Shown here one piece after another: positions 16,037 through 24,709 of a stretch of DNA of 64,000 nucleotides. This DNA comes from an uncultured Aquimarina sp. Lineage in GTDB: Bacteria > Bacteroidota > Bacteroidia > Flavobacteriales > Flavobacteriaceae. The stretch lies in NCBI GenBank assembly GCA_947502885.1, contig CANNBP010000020.1, positions 22,179 to 86,178 on the forward strand. Direction: 5' to 3'. A model generated the notes under the pieces. That model was given only the letters and a program-made list of their open reading frames with translations, searched no databases and was not told where the DNA came from. How positions within the stretch are numbered: position 1 is the first letter of the stretch; the number at the start of each line of letters is the position of its first letter. The position numbers were made by a program, and so were the translations under genes.

Positions 16037-17623
16037 TTACTCTACATCATAAACTGAATAATATTTAATATTATAATAATCCTTTCCTAGGGGTATCGAT
16101 TGATATTTTATAGAGAATGAATCAATTGCTTTTGACGATGTATAGTTTTCTAAAATATGAGAAGCACAAGCCCCTTTATTATTTTCTCTTATGTAATAGT
16201 TACTTTTTTCTAATAGATTTAATAACTCTTGTAATGAAGCACTTCTTACATATTTTGAATCATTAAATTGGATAATCGAGCTAAATTGCTGTTGTAACAT
16301 CTCTTCTACTTTTTGACACCCTATGCTATTTTCAATCATATGATCTTCATAAGACTGAAACCTCATAAATTTAGTAGGCATTGGTTCTTCTTGTAAAACA
16401 TAATACTCTTCAAAGCCTATAACAAATGGCTTATCATATCTTTTCTTTAAACGATCAATTGTGGTTCTTTGTTCTGAAAATGTATATGGAATATCATATA
16501 TGATAGCATCAAAAAAACTATAACATATTAATAACACCGTAAATATTGCAATAACATACTTTTGGGGATGAACTTTCTTTAAAACAACTAATAAAAAATA
16601 GGTGCTAAATATGATAATTGGAGGAATTAATGGTAGTAAATCATTATCTGCTTGAAATTCAAAAGAATTAAACACACTCCATAAAATGCAATACACAATT
16701 AAAAACAATAATGTTTGTTGGTCTTTAAAAACATCTTGATCACGTATTTTCTTCTTAACAAATACATACACCCCAATCATAATACCGAATAAAGCGAACA
16801 AAAAATGTAAAATTTCGAGAATAAAACAGGGATAGATACCTTCAAGCAACCATATAAAAGGTGATTCGCCTAAAGTTTTACCTTCTATTAATAGTTTTCT
16901 TAGTACTGCTTGATTCCAAAAGTCTAACCAACCATTTGTAACATATAAATAGAATAAGACGGGTAATATACCGACAAAAACTCCTAGTAACAACCTATAT
17001 AACATTGGTAAAAATTGCCTGTAATTACAAAATAACATTACTCCACAAGCAAATAAACTAATGACCGCTACATGCCAGCTCATTGCAGCAAATGAAAAGA
17101 AAATCCCTACCAAGAACCATTTCTTTTTATTAAAAAAATGAATCCCAAAAACAGAAAACAACAATACCCATAATTTGGGTTCTGCATTTACTCCAGATAA
17201 AGCAGATAGATATCCTAGTCCACAAAAAAGAATACAGGCAACCAATGTTGCTTTTTTATCTGTAAATATACCTTTACACAATACATAAATGGAACCACTT
17301 AATGTACTATAAAGTAAAATACCCAATATACGAGCAGATTGTATAGTATCCAAAGTAAGTATGTTTCCAAGTTTCATAAAATATCCTACCAAAATAGTAG
17401 ACCAAGGTGTATACCCAAATGTAGTTGCTGTATACAAAGGATCACCTCTAAAAACCACTTGTGACATATAAAGTAAATAGGCCCTATCAAACAATACGGG
17501 TTGTTCAAAAGGCTTATAAAATATAATTATGAATAACATCCCAAATAGAAACCAAAAAACAAATCCTATATTTACCTTTTTATTGAGAAGGGTTGAAAGT
17601 TTTTTAGTGCTTCTAGTATTCAT
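16037..17623 (-). CDS. Polytopic GT-C-type glycosyltransferase (family 39-like)
   Basis: This 528-residue protein has about eleven hydrophobic helices in the first 380 residues and a soluble C-terminal part. The first extracytoplasmic loop carries F-D-R-A-Y and G-D-P-L-Y, the acidic loop typical of GT-C enzymes that move sugars from polyprenyl-phosphate carriers on the outer face of the inner membrane. A P-W-S motif and the E-P-K-L-W region fit the ArnT/PMT-like superfamily. Donor and acceptor are unknown. It is divergent from the epimerase gene with only 45 bases between, and a TAnnTTTG box lies at 17655-17662. Confidence 0.75.
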   Translation of the reverse strand: MNTRSTKKLSTLLNKKVNIGFVFWFLFGMLFIIIFYKPFEQPVLFDRAYLLYMSQVVFRGDPLYTATTFGYTPWSTILVGYFMKLGNILTLDTIQSARILGILLYSTLSGSIYVLCKGIFTDKKATLVACILFCGLGYLSALSGVNAEPKLWVLLFSVFGIHFFNKKKWFLVGIFFSFAAMSWHVAVISLFACGVMLFCNYRQFLPMLYRLLLGVFVGILPVLFYLYVTNGWLDFWNQAVLRKLLIEGKTLGESPFIWLLEGIYPCFILEILHFLFALFGIMIGVYVFVKKKIRDQDVFKDQQTLLFLIVYCILWSVFNSFEFQADNDLLPLIPPIIIFSTYFLLVVLKKVHPQKYVIAIFTVLLICYSFFDAIIYDIPYTFSEQRTTIDRLKKRYDKPFVIGFEEYYVLQEEPMPTKFMRFQSYEDHMIENSIGCQKVEEMLQQQFSSIIQFNDSKYVRSASLQELLNLLEKSNYYIRENNKGACASHILENYTSSKAIDSFSIKYQSIPLGKDYYNIKYYSVYDVE

Positions 17624-17654
17624 TAAATATTCAATTACGCTATTTTATCGCCAT

Positions 17655-17662
17655 CAAAGTTA
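17655..17662 (-). promoter_or_regulatory. Flavobacterial -7 box for the GT-C gene
   Basis: TAACTTTG on the minus strand, 32 bases upstream of the start codon at 17623, fits TAnnTTTG. No clear -33 TTTG was found. Confidence 0.45.
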
Positions 17663-17668
17663 GTTATA

Positions 17669-18637
17669 ATGAAAAATTTTAATCCTATTTTTAAAGAAAA
17701 GAAAGTAATTATTACTGGCGCTTCTGGATTTATTGGATCGCACCTCTCTATAAAAATGGAACTTTTAGGAGCTCGTGTATATTGCTTAGTCAGAAAAAAA
17801 TCAAACATACATAGGTTACAATCTATAATAAATAAAGTTCGAATTATTGAAATAGATCTTCTTAACCCTAAAGATGTAGAGCTACTTATTAGTGAAATAA
17901 AACCTAATTACATTTTTCATTTTGCTATTCCGTCTCATGCTTTACTCAAAAACACATCTGATCTGCAAACTCAAATAAACGTTACTAATGGGCATCTTAT
18001 TAACCTATTTCAATCCATTGAAAACAAAAACATTAAGTTAGATTCATTTATACATGCTTGTAGTGGATCTGTCTATAAATATGATAAGCATAATTTCGTT
18101 CTAAATGAATCTACTCTTTTAAGTCCCAACACATTAAGAGGGATGTTAAAACTTAGTCAACGAAATTTATGTTTATTTTTGGGTAAAAGTCATAAGATTA
18201 ATGTAAAACTCGCAAGAATATTTAGAGCTTACGGCCCTTTAGAAACTAATAAAAAACTAATTACCAAATCGTTAGATTCTGAGAAAAACAACATTCCAAT
18301 ATCATTAGGTAATGATAAGTTTAAAAGAGATTATATTTTTATTGATGATTTGATTGATGGAATACTAAAATTAGCTTTGAGTAATTTGCCAAGTGGAACC
18401 GAAATGAATTTTGGAAGTAATTCGCAGTTTAGTGCATATGAAATTGTCTCTCGAATTGAAGGTGTTTTAGGTCGAAAAATCCCTAAAAAACTTAATGCTT
18501 ACCCCAAAAACTTATATGATCAGGGTGATTTCATCGCAGATTGTTCACTAGCTAAAGAAAAATTAGGATGGTATCCCATGACAAGTATTGAAGATGGTCT
18601 TCGACAAACAATAGATTGGTATCGTAAACAACATTAA
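17669..18637 (+). CDS. NAD-dependent epimerase/dehydratase (extended SDR) with altered active site
   Basis: The Rossmann motif G-A-S-G-F-I-G-S-H lies at about 17-25, and F-R-A-Y-G-P and F-K-R-D-Y-I-F-I-D-D-L are standard nucleotide-sugar epimerase signatures. The family's Y-x-x-x-K catalytic pair should fall at 157-161. Here the lysine is present (Lys161) but the tyrosine position reads Arg157 (P-N-T-L-R-G-M-L-K). The protein may therefore use different chemistry, or be inactive or a binding protein. It is followed four bases after its stop by a GT2 gene, so the two probably form one transcript in sugar assembly. Confidence 0.85.
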   Translation: MKNFNPIFKEKKVIITGASGFIGSHLSIKMELLGARVYCLVRKKSNIHRLQSIINKVRIIEIDLLNPKDVELLISEIKPNYIFHFAIPSHALLKNTSDLQTQINVTNGHLINLFQSIENKNIKLDSFIHACSGSVYKYDKHNFVLNESTLLSPNTLRGMLKLSQRNLCLFLGKSHKINVKLARIFRAYGPLETNKKLITKSLDSEKNNIPISLGNDKFKRDYIFIDDLIDGILKLALSNLPSGTEMNFGSNSQFSAYEIVSRIEGVLGRKIPKKLNAYPKNLYDQGDFIADCSLAKEKLGWYPMTSIEDGLRQTIDWYRKQH

Positions 18638-18641
18638 TATT

Positions 18642-19361
18642 ATGCCCAAACCATTGCAGATAAGTGTTGTAATTCCTATTTACAACAATGAACATGTTAT
18701 TGAAGAACTTAGTCAACGACTTATTTCTGAGTTAAATAGTTTCAATTTTGAAGTTATTTATGTAAACGACTGTTCTATAGACAAATCCAGTCAAAAGTTA
18801 CAATATGTTTCTTCTTTATACTCGCAAATTAACTACATTAATTTGTCAAAAAATGTAGGACAACAAAAAGCTACTTTGGAAGGAATAAAAAAAGCTATTG
18901 GGAAAAAAACTGTCATTCTTGATGGAGATTTACAAGACGACCCTAAACTCATTACTCATTTATATACAAAAGCTAATGAGATCGAAAGCTCTGTATTTGT
19001 CAAACGTAAAGGAGTTTATCAATCAAAAAAAAGAATGATTACATCTATACTCATAAAGAAGGTTATTCAACTTATGTCTGGGCTACATTATAAAGCGGGT
19101 AGCTACTATATGTTTGATCAATATATATTGAAAAAAGTTATATCCTCAGCCTCTAATTGTAAACATCCATATATGTCTATTATAGTTGCTCATCAAAGTA
19201 AAAAAATACATTATGTAACTGCTAAACGAGGCAAAAATTTAGGAGTATCTGGATACAATTTTAGAAAAAGAATTAAAGCAGCTTTAATGGCTATTTATTG
19301 CTCTGCTTATTGTATTTATTCTAGATCAATTCTTGGTTTAAAAAACATTGTTCTTCAATAG
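18642..19361 (+). CDS. Family 2 glycosyltransferase (DPM1/GtrB-like), short C-terminus
   Basis: GT-A fold residues: V-V-I-P-I-Y-N-N-E near the N-terminus, V-N-D-C-S for nucleotide binding, and D-G-D-L-Q-D-D-P as the metal-binding D-x-D region. This is the polyprenyl-phosphate glycosyltransferase pattern (transfer of a sugar from a nucleotide to undecaprenyl phosphate). Relatives of about 310 residues end with two transmembrane helices. This one has 239 residues and stops after one short hydrophobic stretch. Its last 41 bases overlap the end of the convergent aldolase gene. It could supply the lipid-linked donor for the GT-C enzyme at 16037. Confidence 0.85.
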   Translation: MPKPLQISVVIPIYNNEHVIEELSQRLISELNSFNFEVIYVNDCSIDKSSQKLQYVSSLYSQINYINLSKNVGQQKATLEGIKKAIGKKTVILDGDLQDDPKLITHLYTKANEIESSVFVKRKGVYQSKKRMITSILIKKVIQLMSGLHYKAGSYYMFDQYILKKVISSASNCKHPYMSIIVAHQSKKIHYVTAKRGKNLGVSGYNFRKRIKAALMAIYCSAYCIYSRSILGLKNIVLQ

Positions 19362-20097
19362 TTAAATCTTCTAATTCTTCAATAACAGGAGTATCAAATA
19401 CTGCTCTTAATGAATTTATAATCTCTTCAGCGGTATATATAGATAAATCCTTATAAAATGCACGTCTTAAAAAACCAAAAGAAGCTCTATGTTTCTTCAT
19501 TTGATGAATTAAGTATTTACAAGGAATAGGAGTTCCTGCAGATGGATGAGTTAATCCTGCAACCCCAAATCGTTTAGTTATTTTTGGTCGTAATATATCT
19601 ATAGTACCATCAACAAATGGTAAAAATATATTTCTAGATTTTCTTTGAATAGAAAGATCATTTAAACCAACAAAAAAACGATGAATGGGCATTTTATCTA
19701 ATTCATCTGCAATTAGTAAGGCTTCATTTGTCTCTATCATTACCCCAACATCTATCCGTCCTCTCACTTGATTAAGTATAAATTCCACCTCCTTCTGACA
19801 CTTTATCATAGGTACTAATAATTCATTAGCCCCCAAATCAATGGCTTTTTCAATCTCATCAACACTCCAATACTGTGGTCCATTAATTCTACAAATAATA
19901 TTAGAAATATTCTTTTCTCGTGCAATTATTAGTTCCTTAGATCTATGTTCGTTAACCTGAGTATTGTACAAGCTTTGCCTGTTCATTTTTCCTTTATTCT
20001 CCCAATCAATAATTACACCATCAATCCCAGACTTTATAAGTTCATCCAGAGTTTTGGGATTAGAATAAAACGCAATTAATTCAAAACTACTCGCCAT
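19321..20097 (-). CDS. HpcH/HpaI aldolase / citrate lyase-family protein
   Basis: A TIM-barrel pattern of the HpcH/CitE family: V-I-I-D-W-E-N after strand 2, C-R-I-N-G-P with the substrate-phosphate or carboxylate arginine, V-P-M-I-K, and V-M-I-E-T-N-E-A with the metal-binding glutamate. The family cleaves or forms C-C bonds of 2-oxo acids or acyl-CoA thioesters. The substrate is not readable. It is the last gene of a tight minus-strand operon after two methyltransferase genes (overlap of 11 bases). An aldolase beside methyltransferases and glycosyltransferases suggests an unusual surface glycan or small-molecule modification. Confidence 0.8.
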   Translation of the reverse strand: MASSFELIAFYSNPKTLDELIKSGIDGVIIDWENKGKMNRQSLYNTQVNEHRSKELIIAREKNISNIICRINGPQYWSVDEIEKAIDLGANELLVPMIKCQKEVEFILNQVRGRIDVGVMIETNEALLIADELDKMPIHRFFVGLNDLSIQRKSRNIFLPFVDGTIDILRPKITKRFGVAGLTHPSAGTPIPCKYLIHQMKKHRASFGFLRRAFYKDLSIYTAEEIINSLRAVFDTPVIEELEDLTIEEQCFLNQELI

Positions 20098-20920
20098 TAG
20101 TTTCGGGTTTATGTACTATCATTAAACAACTTGATCCTAAAGGGATCCTTACCTTATTTTTGATGAGCAATAACTCAGGACTTAAAAGAATTCGTAATAC
20201 ACTTCCTAAAACTCCTGATTTGTTAATATGCCCTGTTCCTTTTCTTTTTTCCTTCTTTCTTAATTTATTAATAAAAAACCGACCAATATATAAAGGAATT
20301 GGTAATAAGGAAAAAAAATAAGTTTTATAATCAATTGAAAAACCGCTTTGTGTTAACTTATTGCTTAAGTCCTTAAGGGTATATCTTCTATAATGCCCAA
20401 CTTCTTTGTCAAAGCTTGAAAACAAAAACTGAAAAGCAGGAACTGTAAGGATTAATTTTGCTTTAGGCTTCATAATTCTATACAATTCTACTAAAAATTC
20501 TTTATCATCCTCTATATGTTCAAGAACATCTAGTAATGTAATAGTGTCAAAGCTTTCGTCCTTAAAATTCGCATCTTTTAAGGTTCCATTAATAACATTT
20601 TGAACACCATTTTCTACGGCATTAAAAGCACCACTAACTCCTGGCTCTATGAGAACAGTATTAGCACTCAGAGATTGTAAATACAATGAAAAATGTCCAT
20701 TGCCCCCTCCTACGTCAAGTACTATATCGTTTTTAATTGAAGTAGTATCGATGACTTTTTTTAAGCAGTTTAATCTATGATGAAACCAAAAAGATTTCTT
20801 TTCATTTTCCTTGATCAAGTCATGACCATTTTTTGTATATGAAATGCCTTCAATTGTATTAGTTTTCCATATTCCTTGTTCTCCCAAAGCTACATTTGTA
20901 AATAATTCTCTAATGCTCAT
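20087..20920 (-). CDS. Class I SAM-dependent methyltransferase
   Basis: This 277-residue protein carries the SAM-binding motif I V-L-D-V-G-G-G-N-G-H-F, an acidic residue in V-L-I-E-P-G, and motif IV-like I-T-L-L-D-V-L-E-H-I-E-D. The E-V-G-H-Y-R-R-Y-T region is often seen in methyltransferases of polysaccharide clusters. A hydrophobic patch near the C-terminus (residues about 190-210) may touch the membrane. The acceptor is unknown. It overlaps its upstream neighbour by 4 bases and its downstream neighbour by 11, so all three are one operon. Confidence 0.88.
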   Translation of the reverse strand: MSIRELFTNVALGEQGIWKTNTIEGISYTKNGHDLIKENEKKSFWFHHRLNCLKKVIDTTSIKNDIVLDVGGGNGHFSLYLQSLSANTVLIEPGVSGAFNAVENGVQNVINGTLKDANFKDESFDTITLLDVLEHIEDDKEFLVELYRIMKPKAKLILTVPAFQFLFSSFDKEVGHYRRYTLKDLSNKLTQSGFSIDYKTYFFSLLPIPLYIGRFFINKLRKKEKRKGTGHINKSGVLGSVLRILLSPELLLIKNKVRIPLGSSCLMIVHKPETNGE

Positions 20921-21663
20921 TTTACATCAGGCTTATGCATTTTAACAATTTGAAATGCCGATACGTCTCCAAATATTTTCATTTTTTCCAGAAACGACTC
21001 TATAAATCTCCCAATCTTATTGTTTACGACAAATGGTGGAAAAAACCCATATTTCTTAATCGAAACATTATTTAATTCGGCATACTTAGATGCTTTAACA
21101 AAATTACTTCTTATCATCTTTGCTACACCTTTATCCCCAGCCCAAGACATTGTAGGCGAAAACACTATTTGAAAATAATATAATGGATTATATGCATTTG
21201 GTTCTAAAAATACAATTACTCCTCCAGGTTTTAACAGACGAGACATTGCTTTGATATACGTATCAAGATTCATGAAATGATGTAATGTAAAAAAACCAAT
21301 TACATAATCGAAACGACTATTCAGCTCTTCTGGTGCATCAAGAATATCTGATGCTATAAGATCCAACTTAAATCGATTATCATTATGAGCTAACAGTTTT
21401 TGTAACAATACAGGTGATAAATCGAGTCCAGTAATTCTGTATCCTTTTTTCAATAATGGAAAAGTGAATTTTCCCATGCCACAGCCAACTTCTAGAATAT
21501 CATCGCTTCTAGTAATTCCAGAATATTCTATAAATTTATTGATATGATTATTTACATAATACGAATCTACCGGTATCATAGTTTTCTTTTCTTTACCAGC
21601 ATAATAATCCAATTGAACAGAATTATGATGATGTATTCCTGATTTTACCACTTGGTACTTCAT
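20917..21663 (-). CDS. Class I SAM-dependent methyltransferase
   Basis: First gene of the three-gene minus-strand operon. SAM motif I is I-L-E-V-G-C-G-M-G-K-F, followed by G-L-D-L-S-P and a motif IV Y-V-I-G-F-F-T-L-H-H-F. V-I-V-F-L-E-P-N matches the post-motif strand. It is 248 residues with no membrane segment and no tag for a specific acceptor. It differs clearly from the next methyltransferase, so the two probably act at different positions of one product. Confidence 0.88.
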   Translation of the reverse strand: MKYQVVKSGIHHHNSVQLDYYAGKEKKTMIPVDSYYVNNHINKFIEYSGITRSDDILEVGCGMGKFTFPLLKKGYRITGLDLSPVLLQKLLAHNDNRFKLDLIASDILDAPEELNSRFDYVIGFFTLHHFMNLDTYIKAMSRLLKPGGVIVFLEPNAYNPLYYFQIVFSPTMSWAGDKGVAKMIRSNFVKASKYAELNNVSIKKYGFFPPFVVNNKIGRFIESFLEKMKIFGDVSAFQIVKMHKPDVK

Positions 21664-21911
21664 ATTACTTTTAAATTTATCGTATTAATACTTACTATAT
21701 GAAAATAAGTAAATTACTTAGGTGAAAAATTCCTCGAATAATTAATATAAAATTACAAAACCACAAAGTTAGGTCATTTAAAATAGTAAAATATTATCTT
21801 CGACATTTAATTTAAAATTAATAAGTCTACATTTACACACTTTTTATCAACTTTAGAGTGTTTTTAAAGTATGAATGAGAGCTTATTATTTTTTAAGATA
21901 AATTATAATAT

Positions 21912-22289
21912 ATGATTAATGTGCTTAAAAATTGGAAGTTAGTTATCTGTGTTTTTTATTTATTACTACAGGTTTTTCTTATTTTTTCTGCCCGTTTTTC
22001 CTCTAATAGATATTTTACCTGGGCTCCTCATGATATTCAAACAGAGTATTTTCTTAATGTGTACGCAAAAAATGTTAAACTTGACAATTTACAATTGGAC
22101 AAAAGGTATGGTCTACAAGAACACAGCTGGATTGATCTTCCTGCAAATCATTTAATCAAATACTTAACAGAATATGAACGTATTTTTTCTAATTCTCAAA
22201 CTGATTCAATTCTCCTAAGATATAATGTGAATGGAAAGAAATGGATTCATTGGAAATGGACTCCTTCTAAAGAAACAAAAAATGGCTAA
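21912..22289 (+). CDS. Membrane-anchored periplasmic protein (125 aa), partner of HTTM-like protein
   Basis: One N-terminal transmembrane helix (about 9-27) precedes a soluble, probably periplasmic part with aromatic residues (Y-F-T-W-A-P-H-D, K-W-I-H-W-K-W). The family is not recognised. The last eight bases (ATGGCTAA) include the start codon of the next gene in another frame, so translation of the pair is coupled and the proteins probably work together. The region is very AT-rich. Confidence 0.7.
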   Translation: MINVLKNWKLVICVFYLLLQVFLIFSARFSSNRYFTWAPHDIQTEYFLNVYAKNVKLDNLQLDKRYGLQEHSWIDLPANHLIKYLTEYERIFSNSQTDSILLRYNVNGKKWIHWKWTPSKETKNG

Positions 22290-23358
22290 GTTTCCTTTCA
22301 CTTTAATTTCTTCAAAAATTCCTTTAAATGTTAATTTGATGTTTAAGCTTTTGGCAATTACTATACTTGCTAATTCGTATCTTTATAACACCTCTCTTAA
22401 ACTTCCATTTTTGGATATTCTCAATGAAATAAGTGATCCAAGTTTCATACTTTGGACTGCTATTCTAATCACAATGATAGGACTATTTTTGATGTTCATT
22501 AATCTATTTCCTAGCATAGGTGGTTTTATGGTATCTTTGACAATTTTTATTTCAATCCTATGGTGTCGACCTTGTTATGCAGACAGTAGAATGTATATTT
22601 TTAGTCTACTAATTCTTTTAACTTTATATCAAAAGGACTATGGTATCAAGATATTACAAATACAGGTCATTATTCTTTATTTTGGGTCTGGATTAAACAA
22701 ATTATTTGACCTTGATTGGTTAACTGGTGTTTATATAGACAATTGGTTAACTAAGACGTTAGATTCTTCATTATATAAAACATTGACAACATTAACTCCT
22801 ACGTTAATGGTTGCAAAATTTATGTCATGGAGTGTTATTCTCGTAGAAATAGTTATTTCAATATTTTTCATCAGCAAAAAATATTATAAAACCGCAATTT
22901 GGCTCGGAGTTTTTTTACATAGCAGTTCAATGATTGTTACAAATAGTGTATTTGGATCATTTGTAGCCGGAGTTTTTATTTCATATCTCGCATATATAAA
23001 TTGGCCAAATCAAATAATTATCTCATTACCTAATTCAAGAAACTTAAATTATATCTCCAAACTTCACTCGTTTTTAAACTTCAAAAATTTTTATAAAATA
23101 AATACAACTCCCATTTCTTATGGAATTAAGTGCTCTATAAATAATAAAGAATATTCAAATTTCACCGCCATTCAACAAATTCTTTTATATCATCCCATTT
23201 TTTATTTTTTTATAGTAGGCTTGATTTTATTTCCTGGGTTGGGATACAATTGGGTTAAAGGAATATTTTTTATACTTATTAGTATTTTAATGATACCAAT
23301 AGTTGGTAAAATAATAGATCGCTTTATTTTACTAGCTATTAAGAATAAATCAAATTAA
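22282..23358 (+). CDS. Polytopic membrane protein, HTTM / vitamin-K-carboxylase-like
   Basis: The start at 22282 (M-A-K-F-P) is preferred to 22231 because it gives a short coupling overlap with the previous gene. It has 358 residues with about eight transmembrane helices. The pattern Y-F-G-S-G-L-N-K-L-F-D-L-D-W-L-T-G and W-S-V-I-L-V-E-I in helices resembles the HTTM domain of vitamin K-dependent gamma-carboxylase relatives and DoxX-like redox membrane proteins. No catalytic claim is made. It lies between the glycan island and glpQ. Confidence 0.6.
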   Translation: MAKFPFTLISSKIPLNVNLMFKLLAITILANSYLYNTSLKLPFLDILNEISDPSFILWTAILITMIGLFLMFINLFPSIGGFMVSLTIFISILWCRPCYADSRMYIFSLLILLTLYQKDYGIKILQIQVIILYFGSGLNKLFDLDWLTGVYIDNWLTKTLDSSLYKTLTTLTPTLMVAKFMSWSVILVEIVISIFFISKKYYKTAIWLGVFLHSSSMIVTNSVFGSFVAGVFISYLAYINWPNQIIISLPNSRNLNYISKLHSFLNFKNFYKINTTPISYGIKCSINNKEYSNFTAIQQILLYHPIFYFFIVGLILFPGLGYNWVKGIFFILISILMIPIVGKIIDRFILLAIKNKSN

Positions 23359-23407
23359 TTCTCCATTGGTATGTATTTTATATAAAAACAATCTTATCAA
23401 AAAAAAC

Positions 23408-23477
23408 TTAACATTAGTTACATTATCCTTATGATAGTGTAACATCAGTTTCATGATCCGCTAACATTGGTTTTGTT
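23408..23477 (+). promoter_or_regulatory. Pho-box-like array upstream of glpQ
   Basis: Short T-[AT]-A-C-A-T-like blocks recur every 10-11 bases: TTAACAT at 23408, TTACAT at 23418, TTATGAT at 23429, GTAACAT at 23439, TTTCAT at 23450, CTAACAT at 23461. At a larger step, TAACATTAGTT, TAACATCAGTT and TAACATTGGTT start at 23409, 23440 and 23462. One-turn spacing of TTAACA/TGTCAT-like half sites is how PhoB/PhoP boxes look in other bacteria. The last block ends about 40 bases before the ATG of a phosphate-scavenging enzyme. Confidence 0.55.
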
Positions 23478-23505
23478 TCTTGCGCATAAACCTAAACTTA
23501 GAACA

Positions 23506-24648
23506 ATGAAACTTTTAAAACTTACCATGCTATATACTATAGCATTTTTAGCCATTTCTTCATGCAATTTGATAGATGATCATATTGGTAATCCTAACCC
23601 CGATGATCCTAAAAAACCATTAATCATTGCACATAGAGGGGCTCAATCGGTACTTCCAGAACATACTATAAAAGCCTATAAGAAAGCAATACAATTAGGA
23701 GCCGATTTTATCGAACCAGATTTGGTTTTAACAAAAGACGGACATTTAATTGTTAGACATGAACCCATGTTATCAGGAACAACTAATGTTGCCGATCTTC
23801 CTGAATTTGCTAGCTTAAAAACTACGAGAGAGTTAGACGGAAAAATGGTTACCGATTGGTTTGCTGTCGATTTTACATTAGCACAAATCAAAAAGTTAAA
23901 AGCAAGGCAAGCCTATAATGGAAGGTCAAAGCAATTTGATGACAAATTTGGTATTCCAACATTTGCCGAGGTAATTAGACTTGCCAAAAGAGCATCTTTA
24001 ATAGGCGATAAAATAATTGGTATTTACCCAGAAATCAAACATCCATTATTTCATAATCAATTTTTTGAAGCACATACAATGGAAGACAAGCTTCTTCATG
24101 CTTTAAAAAAAGGAGGTATAAATCATAAAAGTGCTCCTGTTTTTGTACAATGTTTTGAGGTTGCTCCATTACAGTATATTAACACGAAATCTTCTGTGCG
24201 TTTGGTACAATTAATTTCTACTTACGACATTAAAAAAGATGGCTCACTAGAATATAATGTTCCTGACGGAGATTTTATTTCATACGGTTCTCCTTATGAT
24301 TTTTATGCCAATGGTGATTCTAGGACCTATGAATACTTTACTACAGAAGAAGGAATGAATTTTACTGCATCGTATGCAGATGGTATTGGTCCTTGGAAAC
24401 CTTTTATTATTTCTTATAAAACAAATGATTCTGGAAAACGAACCTTATTACCAACTACGAATTTTATTGAGCTAGCTCATAAAAACAATTTACTGGTACA
24501 CCCTTATACATTTCGAAATGAAAACACACAATGGAGCGGTGGAAATCCAGAAAGTGAATACCATTTATTTTTTGATGCGGGTGTAGATGGCTTATTTACA
24601 GATTATACAGATGAAGCTGTAAAAGCTTTAGAAACTTGGAAGAAATAA
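23506..24648 (+). CDS. glpQ: Glycerophosphodiester phosphodiesterase, GlpQ type, lipoprotein
   Basis: The start at 23506 gives a lipoprotein signal (A-I-S-S-C). The mature 360 residues show GDPD family landmarks: H-R-G-A near the N-terminus, E-H-T-I, the E-P-D metal ligands, and H-E-P, with T-D-Y-T-D near the C-terminus. It hydrolyses glycerophosphodiesters from lipid or teichoic debris to glycerol-3-phosphate and an alcohol, in the periplasm or at the surface. The Pho-box-like array upstream suggests induction by phosphate limitation. A strong terminator follows at 24670-24706. Confidence 0.92.
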   Translation: MKLLKLTMLYTIAFLAISSCNLIDDHIGNPNPDDPKKPLIIAHRGAQSVLPEHTIKAYKKAIQLGADFIEPDLVLTKDGHLIVRHEPMLSGTTNVADLPEFASLKTTRELDGKMVTDWFAVDFTLAQIKKLKARQAYNGRSKQFDDKFGIPTFAEVIRLAKRASLIGDKIIGIYPEIKHPLFHNQFFEAHTMEDKLLHALKKGGINHKSAPVFVQCFEVAPLQYINTKSSVRLVQLISTYDIKKDGSLEYNVPDGDFISYGSPYDFYANGDSRTYEYFTTEEGMNFTASYADGIGPWKPFIISYKTNDSGKRTLLPTTNFIELAHKNNLLVHPYTFRNENTQWSGGNPESEYHLFFDAGVDGLFTDYTDEAVKALETWKK

Positions 24649-24669
24649 AATAGAACATTATACCAACTA

Positions 24670-24706
24670 TAAAGAGGCTATCTTATAAGATAGCCTCTTA
24701 TTTTTT
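24670..24706 (+). terminator. Rho-independent terminator of glpQ
   Basis: A perfect palindrome of AAGAGGCTATCTTA type (14-base arms) followed by six T, 22 bases after the stop codon. Confidence 0.92.
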
Positions 24707-24709
24707 ATG

